Source: Anopheles merus (lineage: Eukaryota; Arthropoda; Insecta; Diptera; Culicidae). Taken from it: 64,000 nt of DNA. Within the stretch, counting starts at the first letter, position 1; every line of letters begins with the position of its first letter. The translations under genes and the position numbers were made by a program. The stretch lies in NCBI RefSeq assembly GCF_017562075.2, contig NC_054085.1, positions 21,612,808 through 21,676,807 on the forward strand, in the 5' to 3' direction. Below are positions 11,086-23,102 of this stretch, in pieces. Under the pieces are notes generated by a model, which saw only the letters and a list, made by a program, of their open reading frames with translations, did no database searches and was not told where the DNA came from.

Positions 11086-11649
11086 ACTACTTTTCTGTGT
11101 CAGAAAGTCGCTACTTTTTAATTACAAAAACCCCTGCTGCAGGACATTTTCCCTGTTTTTCTTTGATCATTTCTTCATGCACAGTTTGGCTTTAATCTAA
11201 ACTTTATCTTCCCGCGGCAACCCTTTCTTTTCTTTCTCTCAAAAAGAGAGTATCCCGCCCCTAAACACACTAAGTAGTTTGCGGAAAAGTGTTTACAAAA
11301 CAGCTAACAAATGAAGCTTGCAACGCCTACTACTGTGTGGTGCTCATCAACAGCAATCAAGTTGTTTGCCCTTGCCTTTTCGCTTCATTTCCCCTCGTTT
11401 TGTCGTTTCGTGTGCTGTAAACTTTTTTTCCCCTCCTTTGATGTTGTGGGCTTCACCTGCAGTGCCGTATCGACCAGAGAGCGATGCTTGGGTGCTCTTT
11501 ACGTGGGAGTTTTTTTGGTGACGATGCTTTAACGAAGTTTGATCCTGGAGGTAAAGGTGAGGTTGATAAAAAGGGAACCATTTGGAGTGCAATTTAAGTG
11601 GAAGCGAAACCGCAGAAAATGTGTTGAAAGTTATAAAAATATTGATGAC
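11086..11649. other. Intergenic DNA between convergent genes
   Basis: The DNA is AT-rich to mixed in composition. Two overlapping frames around 11311-11592 have no coding character. Nothing else was recognised. Confidence 0.5.
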
Positions 11650-12010
11650 AAATTTAATACCTAATGATAATAATCACAAACGATTAAAACTAATTAAATT
11701 AAGTTATGCGAAAAAAAAACAGTGTTAAAGTTAAAAAAAAGAATGACAACAATTGGAAAAACATAATGATAATATCACAAACGATTATAACGAATGAAAT
11801 AAAATTAAGCGAAAAGAAGAAAAAAGTGTTCAAACTAATCAAAAGAATGACCACAATTCTAAAACCTATTGATAATAATCACAAACGATTAAAACGAATG
11901 CAATAAAGTTATGCGAAAAGAAGAAAAAACGTTAACAATAATAAAAAGGATGACAACAATTCTAAAACTTAATTATAATAACCACAAACAATTAAAACGA
12001 ATGAAATAAA
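11650..12010. repeat. Tandem repeat, 103-bp period, about 3.4 copies
   Basis: The marker GATAATAATCACAAACGATT recurs, with small changes, at 11665, 11768, 11871 and about 11974, a constant spacing of 103 bp. Each unit continues with AAAACGAATGAAATAAA, GTTATGCGAAAAGAAGAAAA and AAGAATGACAACAATT. It is extremely A-rich on the + strand and has no coding sense. Confidence 0.85.
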
Positions 12011-13110
12011 CACATTTTCTAAATGAATTTAAACAAAATTGAGAAATTGGTGTGAAATCATTTTGCTCCATCCATCCCTAATGCAGATTTTTTTTACGAA
12101 TTTTTATGGATTTTAAACGATAATTAACGATAATAAAAAAAACAAGTAGGACAATGCAAAACAAAAAGTACGACGAATTAGACCCAAATCGCTATTAATC
12201 AGAAAAAAATCAACAAACCATGCACATTACTGCGGAGAAAAACCCTGCAAAAATGAAGCGAAACAAAAAAAAACATCAAAAAATCTGCCTCGTGTTTCCT
12301 TCTCAAAATACCAGGCGCACATACGTACGAAGAGGTTGCACCTGTTACCGTCGCCGCTTATCAAATGGGATTTCGGTTTCTCCGAACAAACTGGGCCGTT
12401 TTTCGACTTTTCTACCAGGAGAGCATGCACACGAGGAGGTTGCCGATCGACGCCTGGTCTTTTTTTTTGCTATCACAGTGTGCGAGGAGGCCGGATGCGG
12501 TTTAAAAATGTACCAGTATTCGGTTCGCAGGTAACAGGAGAGCATCCAACCGAGGAGGATACTTTTAGCCCGGCAGCTGGCACGGCAAGGCACCATATAG
12601 TCATCTCTTTTCCTCTACCTTATCACATATCATCGCAACGGCGCGGATGGCTTATCAGTTGTGGGAGAAAGTGTGATCGCGCCAATCAATATCGATCCCA
12701 TTCAGCAGCGATTAGTGGGCGTTCACTAACTATTTGCACTCCATATTGGAAGTCGAATCTCTCTTTCTCTCCCGCCTGAAAGATCGTTCGGAGCCGTTTA
12801 TTTTCGTCACCAATCAATCTCGTATTGAACTTTGGAGCGTTTTGTTAACAGGAGATGCAAGAGATAGCGCCATTCTCTTATCAAAGCTAGGTAGATACGT
12901 AGGCGGATCGATAAATGTTATATGATGTACTCTTTCTTTCTGCAGGATGATCAATTGGTGATCGATTGTGAAGCGTGTTTGAAGGATTCATTCTGTTTGT
13001 ATCGAGTTTATGGCTCAATATTGTAAAATTAAAACTTACTCAGTTCAATAATTCCAATTTGTTTAAATACATCAATAAAAAAACAATTCAAATAAAGCAC
13101 CCAGGTGTGT
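12011..13110. other. Intergenic DNA with GATA-type motifs, possible enhancer
   Basis: CTTATCA, the reverse complement of the GATA-factor site TGATAAG, occurs at 12357, 12619, 12651 and 12877. A 24-bp direct repeat (AGGAGAGCAT..., then CGAGGAGG) sits at 12417-12440 and 12536-12559. The segment 12300-12930 is less AT-rich than its flanks and has no convincing coding frame. A cis-regulatory role is an inference only. Confidence 0.35.
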
Positions 13111-14551
13111 AGTTTTCAATGTAACTGATTTTCCTTTATTGAGAAAATAGCATATGTATGTATCGTAAAGAAGGGGGATATTATTGTGTACGCGCGTATC
13201 TACAAATAGAATAATTAAGGGCAATAGGTTTAATTAGGTAAATACATAGATAAGACTAAAATTAATCATTGTTTGTCTCACACACCGACACATACACACA
13301 AACATCAACACTTTATCTGTGTTTGCTTCCCATCCCATTAGATAGTGGGGAAGCGCGCAGTGCGAATATGTGTCGTGTTGTATGTGTGTGTGACATGTTT
13401 CCTTTGTTTTTTTTTGCTATCTTCTATTTGTATATTTAAAACAAATTCCATTTATTTCTACTTTCCTTTCTCTTCTTCTCCTTACTTTCATTATTTCAAT
13501 CTCTTTATACCTACTTTTTGATTAGGCTTGTATATGTGTGTGTGTGTGTTTTTACTTTTTATTTTATTTCGCTCCATTCCCTCTTTCTCGTTCTAAGTAA
13601 AACTAGCCTATCGATCAAACAGGAACAGGAGGGGGAGAAGCGAATTGTATTATTAAAAACCAAAAATACATTTAAAAAAAAAGAAGGCAAGACACATGGG
13701 AAGATCACTTTGTTTTAGGGAGCTGTGTTCGTTCACCTTTTCCGCTTTAAAGGTTTAACAATGCTATAAACTATAACGATCGCGTTCAACCTACAATCTA
13801 TAAGTCCAGGATTACAATAAGAAGAAGAAAGAAAACAGAACGAACGGCACACGAAGCAAAGTGGCAACAAGTGGAAACATTAATGATGTTAGAGTGTAAG
13901 GTACCTTTGCTATTGGCCTTTTTTGCTTGAAAGAGGGAGCTGAATAGCTAACGAAACGAAGTCGTTTCCCTGTTTGCTTGTTTACTGTGTTGCTGCGAGT
14001 ACGCATCGAGTTTTGATATGTGCAAAACTGCGGCTTTTCTGTTTTTTTCTTGTTTTGTTTTAAATGCTTTCATTCGCAAACCCGTCTTAACTAACTAACT
14101 GTTTTCCCGTTTTTCTTTCTCTTTCTCTTGACTTTCCCTTTCTTTACTGTTTCGTTTCGTGTTTATTTTCATTCTTTTTTTTAAGTTCCTTTAACACTGT
14201 TCTGCATCACTTTTCTTTTACTACTTTATCTCTTTCCTTCTTTTCCCTTTTTGTGTTAGTTTAAAAAGAAATAATAATTATTAAAAAAAAAAAACATAAC
14301 AAGACAGCTTCGTATAAGTTTACAAATAAAATAAGAGAAAAAAATACCGGGTAAATATGCGTATGCGTTATATATATGTGTATGTATGCATGTATGTATA
14401 ATTATGTATGCGCAAACGTGTATGTAAAAAAAAAGAAGATGCGTATAAAGTATCGTTAATAGTACGTTCACTAAACAGTAACAGAAGGATGTATGTGTGT
14501 ACAAGGATGGTGAGTGTGGCCATCCACTCTCTCTCTCTCTCTCTCTGGCGC
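13111..14551 (-). other. Probable 3' UTR of the bbg-like gene
   Basis: This stretch lies directly downstream of the PDZ-gene stop codon (14554-14552, - strand) and has no coding frame. A (CT)n tract (14527-14546 on +) sits just past the stop. Several AATAAA hexamers occur on the - strand; the most distal good one, at 13140-13135, would give a UTR of about 1.4 kb. Earlier polyadenylation is equally possible, for example near 13456. Confidence 0.4.
13135..13140 (-). terminator. Candidate distal poly(A) signal of the bbg-like gene
   Basis: TTTATT on the + strand reads AATAAA on the - strand. It is the last clear hexamer before the GATA-motif region. Which of several hexamers is used cannot be decided from sequence. 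Confidence 0.35.
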
Positions 14552-17500
14552 TTACTTGAGCGTAATGCGCACGCCACCGTTCGGCAGCTTCTTCATCATG
14601 TTCCACACCTGTATCCGCGTCATCTTCGCGATCGAGATATCATTAATGGCAACAATCTCTTCGCCGGCACGGAGCAGGCCCGACTTTTCGGCGGCACCAC
14701 CTGAACAGGAATGCACAAAAGAACGGTTAGCAAAGCTTGTGGCACGCGTAGCAGAAGCAGCGCCTACTGCCACCTACCCATAAAGATCTTCTTGATGATG
14801 AGTGGCTTGTTGCCGGCTGGTGAATCGTAGCCGCCCTCGATCGAGAAGCCCAGCCCGGCACCGTCCTTGTTGATTTCGACCATCCGACACCCTTCCGGCA
14901 CTTCCGCGGTGGAGTAGGAAGAAGCTGTTTGGAAGCAGAGTGAGATACGGGGTCAGTGTAGTATTCAATTGCAGCGCTACAGCAATTCCCTGTCACTTAC
15001 CATTGTCGGTGGCATTGCTGGAGGAACATTTGGAGACGTCGTCGGCCGACAGCAGCCCATCCTCGGATGCGGTACCATCGAACACACTTTCCGCTGTAAT
15101 AATTCGAGTCGAAATTGATTAATATTGTCCTTTATGTACTAACTTCACACACTCTTGTCGCTCTTACCTTCGTTCGATGCCACATCTAGATGGTCCAGAT
15201 CCAGCGAACGGGACGCCTTGTGCTGGATCTTCAGCTTCCGCTCGTACTCGGTGGCGATTTCGCTCTTCTCGGCCAGCGAGCTGAGCGAACCCATCGAGGG
15301 TCGCTTCAGCTTCGTGAGCGTGTCGAGTACGAGCGATTTCGAGCGGGTAATCACCATGACCACCTCCGGCCGTGGTGTCTGTGTATTGAGAGACGAGGGA
15401 AAGAGATCAATTTTGTTAGTTTCAAGAGATATTTCAATGAATGGGAATGAGGGGGAGTTTACCAACCTTAAGTACGCTGAGAGACTCGCGATGGGTGAGG
15501 CCCCGCATGCTGAGACCGTTGATGGACAGGATGCGGTCGCCCTTTCTCAACCGTCCGTCCCGGTCCGCGGGTGAGTTGGTGAGAATTTTGTGGATCTGGA
15601 AAAGGAGGGAAAAAAAAAGAGGTTTTAGTTAAACTATTCCTATTCCATTCCATCAAGACTATTCCATTTAAGATCAAGATACTTGGGGTAGAGGTATTGA
15701 GAATCCTTGAGATGCAAAAGACTCATCTAAGATCTACATCCAAGGAATTTTATGATCGTTATGGTTCAAGATCCCAAGGAAGAACTTACTGACATCCTTC
15801 AGAATGTCTGACATGATAGGAATACCTTCAATATCAAGTAGAAACACACAATGGAGGCTTTGGAAGTGACATCACACTATAAGCAATACTAAATTACGGA
15901 ACAGGCTCTACGACGCTCAAGTTACAGGGGTTTTCCGAAGTTCTCATAAGTTCCAAGTTCTTTCTTTTGGGAAGTGATCTTTGTGGATCTTTTTGGATAG
16001 GCTCATTTGGAAGCTAATAGGAATTCCTAACATACCAAGTTCACTTGCCGAAGCAAGAATCATGAAAGTGTTCCATTATTATAAGATCCTCTGAAAACAC
16101 CCTTAAAATCCTCTCCAAAATATGACTCCAGACAGCTCTAGCCAGCAAAGGACATGGCGTAACATGGATATGATCTCACTACTTCAAAGCTTAGAGGACG
16201 ACTAGTGAAAGAATGAAAGGACAGCGGATCGTAGAGCATTGTTGCAAGGAATTCGTGCCGATTTGGTGTCCTGGACGTTAAGTCCCCTTCATGCTCAGCA
16301 TGTGACAACTACAGTGAGGTTAGGTACTAGACACACAATACTGATGTACTATTACTAAAGTACTAACTCACACAAGCACAACATGAAGCATCAATTAGAC
16401 ATTAAAAATTCCAAGAGGAAATGTAGTGGAGTCTACTACTTATACCGCGAGCTTATACTCCTCTTTCAGGTGTAACATCTGAACTGAGAAGATTTTCTGA
16501 GCACTCGTACCAAAAGGTGTATGTATTCGACATCTTCTCATCCAATTCCGTACACATTGTACTATATCAAGACGAAACGTAGAACATTGGAGCAACATTA
16601 GTGCCTGGTCGTTGTTTCTCAACACTACCTTTATGCTCATTACCGGAGTGCCTATTGAAGCATCTCTCTAGGATAGCAAGCAGAAAGATGTCAAGGATGG
16701 TGCAGATATCAACAAGGTCCAACAATATTAACAGTCTCTTAGAAACAGTGCCATCTAGGTACCTAGAAAGTGGCCTCCTATGCCCAGTTCTTGTATACTT
16801 CATCTCACTTACCGTGATTTCCTTCGCTTCGTAGTCCGACCCTCCAGCCAGCGTAATGCCGATGCTGCTCTCGGGCGTTTCACGCTGCAGCACCACCACG
16901 AACGCTTCCGGCGTGGCCAGCGGCGGATCCGCCTCCTCAATGATCAGCTGCAGGTCCTGCGGTGTAATCAAACTGTGGCTGCTGCCGAGCGACGAGAAGC
17001 TCCCGTAATCGGACGGCGTACTTTGCAGCGTCTGCGACGAACCGGTACAGTTCGGTGCACCCCGTCCCATGCCGAGACTGTTCGTCTGCAGCGAGGACAC
17101 GCCGGACGAGGAGGAAGCAAGCGAATCCCAGGACGAGAACCGATCGTGCCCGTTGTTGGTGGTCGTTTTTGGTGTGGCATGTACCGGTGGCGTTGCGGGT
17201 GGTGCTACTACTGCGGTCTGTGGTGCCGGCACGGCTGCTACCGATGGTGCGGTCGGTGGAGTCGTCGCCGGTGCGGCGTGGTGGTGTTGCTGTTCCCTCA
17301 TCACCGGCTGCTTGCCCGGTGTCGGTATGATCGTACTGTTGGCCGACTTCGATTCGAATGACTTGCGAATTTCGGCCAAATTTAGCTTCTTCGTTTCGAC
17401 CGACGAGCGGAGCTCGCGGCGCACCGGCACGGGCACTGGCTCCGTCGGTGGTGGCGCTACAGTCCGTGGCGGCGTCGGTGGAGGAGGTTGCTGTTTGCGT

Positions 17501-20352
17501 TCGGCACGTGCGCCTAGGGCACCAACAATTTTGCCAACTGTTGGCGTGCCGGTTTTGTTGCTGCTTTCCGCCTCCGGCTTGTGGGAGATGGTCCGGGCCG
17601 CCTCGTGACGCACCCATTTGGCAAGGTCCGACATGGAGCCACCGTTTTCGTGCGAGATCTGCTTCTCCGCGGGAAGCTTCTCCGCCACCACCGGCACGAC
17701 CACCGTGGAGGAAGCAACGATCGGCTCCTCGACGATCGAGCTGTCCTCCAGATCCGACACCACCTCCACGTACGACGCCACCTTTATCACCTTGTCGACG
17801 ATGCTGCTGCCGTCCACACTGTCCACCACTTTGTAGTGTGTGAGCTCCTTGCGCTCCTGCTCGTAGCTCGCTCCCTTGCCGTTGGTGAGCGAGCTTCTCG
17901 GCTTGGATTTGGATTTGCGTCGCTCTTCCTCCTCGTAGCCATCGGTACTGTCGCCGTCCTCGTATCGCTTCGACTTCCCACTGCCCACGACGTCCTCAAT
18001 CTTAAGATCGCCACGCCCATTGCGGCTCTTGGCCGACGCCAGCACGTTCTTCCGGTTCATGGACGCTTCCGACGACGAGGACTTGGACAGCTTCCGGCTA
18101 ATGTCCACCGTCGGCGTGCTGCCGACCGAGCTGCAGCTAGCCTGCGAGCCCGAGCTGGAAGTGAGCGTCGAGTTCGAGCTCGTGATGGACGTGTTCGTCT
18201 CCGAGCTGAGCGTGCGGGTCAGTGCGTACTTCTCGACCGGTGCGGCCGGCGCCACCGGCGACACAGGCGGCGAAGAGACGCGCGAACTCAGCACCGAATC
18301 GCTCTCGTCACCGCCATCGTCGCTCTCGTCGTCGTCCTCCTCCGTGCTGCGCAAACAGTCGGTCGACCCACTCTTCGGCGGGTAGACGAGTGATGTGCGG
18401 GGCGGCTTTGCCGGTGGCAACGGTGGCACTACCAGCGCTTTGCGGAACACGGGCAGCTCCGGCTCGATCGCGGCCACCGAACGGGCGACGCTCATGCTCG
18501 ACGTCAGCGAGCTGAGGCTCGTCTTCGGCGGCATCGGCAGCGTGCTCGTCCTGCGGCTGTACGCATCGTTTACCGCGGACGGTGGCTTGGCGGACGAGAG
18601 AATGATTTCCGAATCCTTGCTCTTGATGATGGGCAGGCCGATGATGCGCGTCTCGGGCAGCACCTCCGCCTCGGGGACCTTCTCCGGGATGACGAGCCCG
18701 CGCAGCTTGGACATGGACTTCTTGCGCTGCTCCAGCAGGCTCGAGATGGACGACTTCCAGCGCTCGTCCGATGCGGCCGGCGTGTTGTTTTGCAGGGCGG
18801 TGAGCGAGTTGGTGCTGCCGCCGACTGAGCCCGTCGCCGCCGGGCTCGAAGCGATCGTTGCCAAACTGTTGCCGTTCGAGTAGCCCGAGAAGCTGGTGGT
18901 GCGGGAGAGAATCTTGGAACCGTTCTCCACGCCATTGGCGCTGGCTTTCAACACCATGTCCGAGCTGCGGTTGGCAGGGTTCAGGTTCTCCACGCTGTAC
19001 GCTTTCCCGAGCACAACGGGCTTGGACGTTTCCAGGCTAAACTTGGCCTTGTAGGGCGTTTCGTTCGCGACCGGTGCGGTGGAGGTGGCGACGCCCCGAT
19101 CGACCTCATCCAGATGCTCCACGCTGTGCGCTTTCTTGCGCAGCGTAGCGTACGTTTCGATCGCTTCGAGCGCCTTGCGCGAGGAACTGCTGCCGGTGTC
19201 CCGCGCCGAGGAGCCGAGCAAGTTTTCCGAGCTTTTGGTGAAATCTTTGCTAAACTTCCGGCTCGCCGTGAGCAGTGCTGATGGGTGGGCGGCGGCGGCG
19301 GTGGTGGTGGTGGTGGTGGCGGCGTGCTGCTGTGGCGCCGGCGCTACACCACCCTCCGCATCGGCCGCGCTGGAAAACATTGCAATCTTGTCCCGGACGC
19401 TCTTCTCGGACTTTTCATCCTTGCGCCAGTTCGAGCCGACCAGCGAGATGCGACCTGATGGGGGCAGTGACGGTGCTGCTGCTTTGCCATTGTGATCGGG
19501 CACATCTACCGAGCGACGCCGCTGCTCGAACACGCTCTGCAGGGATTGGTAGGCTTGTGGGAGCTCCTTCCGGCTGAGCATCGACTCAGCGATCGAGGAG
19601 CTGCGGGTCGGGAAGGGCGGTGGTTTGCGGAACGTGTCGCCAGCGTTGGCCGCCGTCGTCACCTTGCGCGGGATTGGCGGTGGATGGCTCTTCGGTAGAT
19701 CGGGTAGATCATCGTTGAAACTGCAAAAAAGAAAGAAGTAAAGAACACCACCAAAGATTAGATTGGAAAGACGCAGCAATACTGGGGCATACTGACCTGG
19801 AATGTTTGTCATTGGATTTGGCGAGTACCGGCGGTGCGGCGACCACGGTCACGCCAGCACCATTCATAATCGTCATCGCGGTCACCGGGCCGACGGCAGC
19901 GGTCCCGTTAACGCCGCTGCTGCTGTTGGTCGTCGTCGTCGTCGGTTCGGTAAAGTTCGGCGGGAACTCATGCCCATCCGGTGGTAGTCGTGAGAATGCC
20001 GGAGGCGCTGCTGCCACTACTTTGCCACCATTCGTTGGTGCTGTCGGTGCTGCTGCTGCTGCTGCTGCTGCAGAAGGTGCTGCTGACGGTACGAGCTGAT
20101 GCACGGTGCTGGCGATGGCGGTCACGGTGGTTGTCGTCGTCACTACATTATTCATCGAGTCCATGCTCGTGACACTGCCCGGGGCGGCGGCGGCGGCGGC
20201 GGTACTACTCTTGTCGGAGTCAGCGTCGGTGACCGAGTGGTTCTTGGCGTTGTTGTTGTTGTTGTTGTTGTTATTGGCGAAGACGGTGAGGCCTTCGCTG
20301 CTGCTATCTACGATGCCAGTGGCGAGCCCGGACGAAGCAATGTGGCCGGATT
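14552..20352 (-). CDS. bbg: PDZ-domain scaffold protein, probable big bang orthologue (5' end open)
   Basis: This is a cytoplasmic scaffold; in Drosophila, Bbg is a PDZ protein at apical and septate junctions of gut epithelium. Exons on the - strand are 20352-19797, 19720-16813, 15595-15467, 15378-15168, 15093-15001, 14924-14778 and 14700-14552. All phases agree and join into 1396 codons plus stop. The first in-frame ATG is at 20164 (1334 aa form), but 62 open codons precede it, starting with ESGH, so an upstream start exon is likely. The N-terminal part has Asn, Ala and Thr runs. The 2.9-kb exon encodes a long disordered Ser/Pro-rich region with DKIAMFSS, PPLPPAKPPR and PPPTPPR (SH3-ligand-like) and an acidic EEDDDESDD patch. 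PDZ-A spans three exons, from FVVVLQRE with SSIGITLAGG to VVMVITR (about residues 1063-1150, counted from the ATG). PDZ-B runs from CRMVEINKDG with GLGFSIEGG to VRITLK, ending at the stop. PDZ scaffold is certain; the bbg assignment is from memory of family organisation. Confidence 0.85.
15596..16812 (-). other. Intron splitting PDZ-A
   Basis: This 1217-bp intron has GTAAGT and CAG borders and phase 0, and lies between EAKEIT and IHKILTN. Neighbouring introns are only 74-88 bp. It contains no recognisable element. If retained, the frame stays open for about 81 further codons (stop at 16569-16567) and would truncate PDZ-A. Confidence 0.8.
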
Positions 20353-22651
20353 CTGGATAGATGGAAGCAGATAGGGAGAGACATTTGAATTAGTAATCTT
20401 AATACGCTTTATTGCGGAGGGCGGGTGATGCATGTTTTATTCAACTTTGCAGCTTTGGAGAAAGGATGTTGAAAGTTGTATTTTGCAGAAAATTAGATTA
20501 CGGGCACAATAGTCAAATTTCCTTATTTTAGCTTTATTGTAAGTCTTCGATATCTGTTTCGTAAAGTTCTTTTCCTCGTCACTGGATACATTGGAACGTA
20601 TATTCAATGTCATCTTCCGTCAATTCATCTCGATAATTTTGAAACCATCATATCATGGTTGAAAATCTTAGGTTATGTGGTGAGTACCGCAAATTGAAAA
20701 CTTCGATTTCATCCACATTTTTCTTTATCTGCAAGCTACACGAATCTTCCTCATGAGGGTTCTTGCTCCTCGCACCTGCTAGAATGTCTGGAATATCAGT
20801 ACTCAGTCAAGACAACAGTGCTAGACATTAATAATCTAATATCTAGAGTAATTACGAATTATGGCTTGACTAAGGGACAAATCAGATCTGACACTCTTCC
20901 TAGTTTGCATGAATGAATTATTTGGAATATTTGGAGAAGTTTGGAGAATTAAAATAAGACTACAGAGAGCAAATGTTTATTCCATTTGCCTGCAGTACTG
21001 ATAGTCAGTTTGTATAGTTCTGAACAATATACAACACTATCAACAATCAATTTGATACTTCGCTGGATATCCATCTACACCAAGTTCATTATAACAATAA
21101 TCGTTATTCTAAAGTTGAAGATTCTAACGTTTTTACTCCAATAACGAAAGGATATTATGAGTGCTGGATTGTCCATATCTCATATGGTCATATGGTCAGG
21201 AATTCCTAAGCTACTGACATGTAATATTCAGATACTAGAGGCTAAAAGATGCATCAAACAATGTAGAGGAGAACCCACTGATTGATATTATAGTTCACCG
21301 AGGCTCTACTATTATTACAGACATTCAAGTTCTACACAAAATAGTCAAATAGATCACTCCAAACAAGTTTTTCTTGCCGAGTAGGTACATTATTGTAGCA
21401 TTGGAGCAAGAACTCTAGAGCATTTCCTTATTGGTGCTTGAGTTATCGACGGTTTGGAGTGATTATTATCCCATAATTTGCATCAGTTTTTGATCCAAGC
21501 CCCAACATATCATTCTATTCATTTTGCAAGACAATTCATCGACTTTTTGCCGCCACCAAACGTATTCGGAAAGCAATCGTGCTTGAGATTTACTGTCCCA
21601 TTTTGAACGTTCATTTTTTTCCCTCCATTCACCCTTTATCATTCTCTCGTTCAATGCAAAAACAACAACACCCAAATCACGAGTATGATAAATGTCCTGC
21701 GGGCAATAAATTATCATCCCAATTTGCTGGAGAGCACAATAACACAAGAGCGATCCAGAGGACAACTGTGCTTGATGGTACGCGCCCTACCCTGTGCAAA
21801 CAAACAACAAAACAATCAAAATGCTGCACTGCCCCCGATCAAGCCCTGCACCACCTTCCTTCTCACCCACAGCACGTGCATGCTGGCAAAGGTTAAGTAG
21901 TTCGCGCGCGGGCGCATTGCAAATTGCTCATGCATGACTCAAACACCGGTAGGCAGCGCAAGCTGGAATGCGTGCAATGTTGCCGCCGCCGCCACACACA
22001 GCGAGAGCATAGAGGCGAGCTGGAAGAACGGGCGGAAACTTCAAACTGTGCCGTCCTGCAACCGTCCCCAACCACCACCTCCTCCTCTTTGTGGGTGGGT
22101 GCGGCACACAATCTCAAGGAAACGGTGTCCCCGGATGTCAATTTTCGGTTATAAATTAATGTAGCGTTCCTCATATCCCGCGCAGTAGAAGGGAAAACAC
22201 AGTGGGAGAGAAGAACAAAGATGACGATCGTTTTATTGACAGTTATAATACACCCTCAGTGTCTCTCTGGGAACCAGCTCATATGTTTGTGTTTGGTGCT
22301 GGCAGCCGAGCCGATGGTGAATTATAGCAGATCACATCCGTTCCAGTTAGGGAAGGAGAAGACCCAGCAGCCCTCCCCTGAATGACGGGAGACATCGCGT
22401 CTCGGCAGATCGAGCAGAGAAACAAAATGGCACGGGATGTGCAGTAGAGAGTCGGACTGTTTTACTTTGATCAATTATCGACCTCTAATGGACATCGGTG
22501 GCGGTGTTCGATCGATCTTCACCGCGAGTTGAGTGAATTGAGCGCTCCAGTAACGGCAAGTTCTCCTTCCGATAGCAAAGTGTGCGGTCTCTCCCGTCGT
22601 CGGCCGCTATCGATAAATAAATCAATAATTGTTTCAATCAACCTTGCTTAC
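20353..22651 (-). other. Presumed 5' intron of the bbg-like gene
   Basis: The 3' end has a good polypyrimidine tract and CAG at the 20352 exon border. If the candidate exon at 22652-22664 is real, this is a 2.3-kb phase-1 intron. The interior is AT-rich (20.4-21.5 kb), then mixed. No ORF or repeat was recognised. Confidence 0.4.
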
Positions 22652-22664
22652 CCCGGGTGCGCAT
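22652..22664 (-). CDS. Candidate first coding exon of the bbg-like gene
   Basis: On the - strand, ATGCGCACCCGGG is followed directly by GTAAGC, a good donor. It leaves one nucleotide (G), and the next known exon at 20352 begins with AA, completing GAA. The joined protein would start MRTRESGHIASSG and be 1401 aa. The -3 position of the ATG is G, a fair initiation context. The evidence is phase match plus donor quality in a 13-nt exon, so chance is not excluded. Another consensus donor, CAGG before GTAAGTGG near 23010, could end a separate 5' UTR exon. Confidence 0.3.
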
Positions 22665-23050
22665 CGCAGGTTTCCCGCCCAACGGTCGGTAATAGCCGGT
22701 AATCGATCCGGGAAAAGTCAAAGTGATGTGTGCTCGATCTTTTTTCCACAAACAATTTCGTGACCTTGCCCTAGCCCCCGTCGTCGTTGCCTACGCAATT
22801 TCTGAAACATTCCCGTTAAAGCCGCTTTTCGTGCTTCCGATCGTGCACAGCGAATCACGACTACTGGGTTGCGCTCAAGATCAAGGCACTTTTCACCGCA
22901 AAACCCCCTTGTGCTATTTATATCAATCATCACAATAATCATCGAACAGAGCGGTGTAGGTCCCGCTTGCTTCCGCTAACCGCCGCTGAGCGGTGGGGCC
23001 ACCACCACTTACCCTGCTTCTTTCACGATGTGGGTCACACGATGGCAAAC

Positions 23051-23102
<52 letters not shown>

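Noticed and set aside
16780..19700. Many + strand and out-of-frame frames of 100-270 codons
   Set aside because: Shadows of the 2.9-kb coding exon of the bbg-like gene; Arg/Ser/Pro-rich translations reflect its GC-rich codons.
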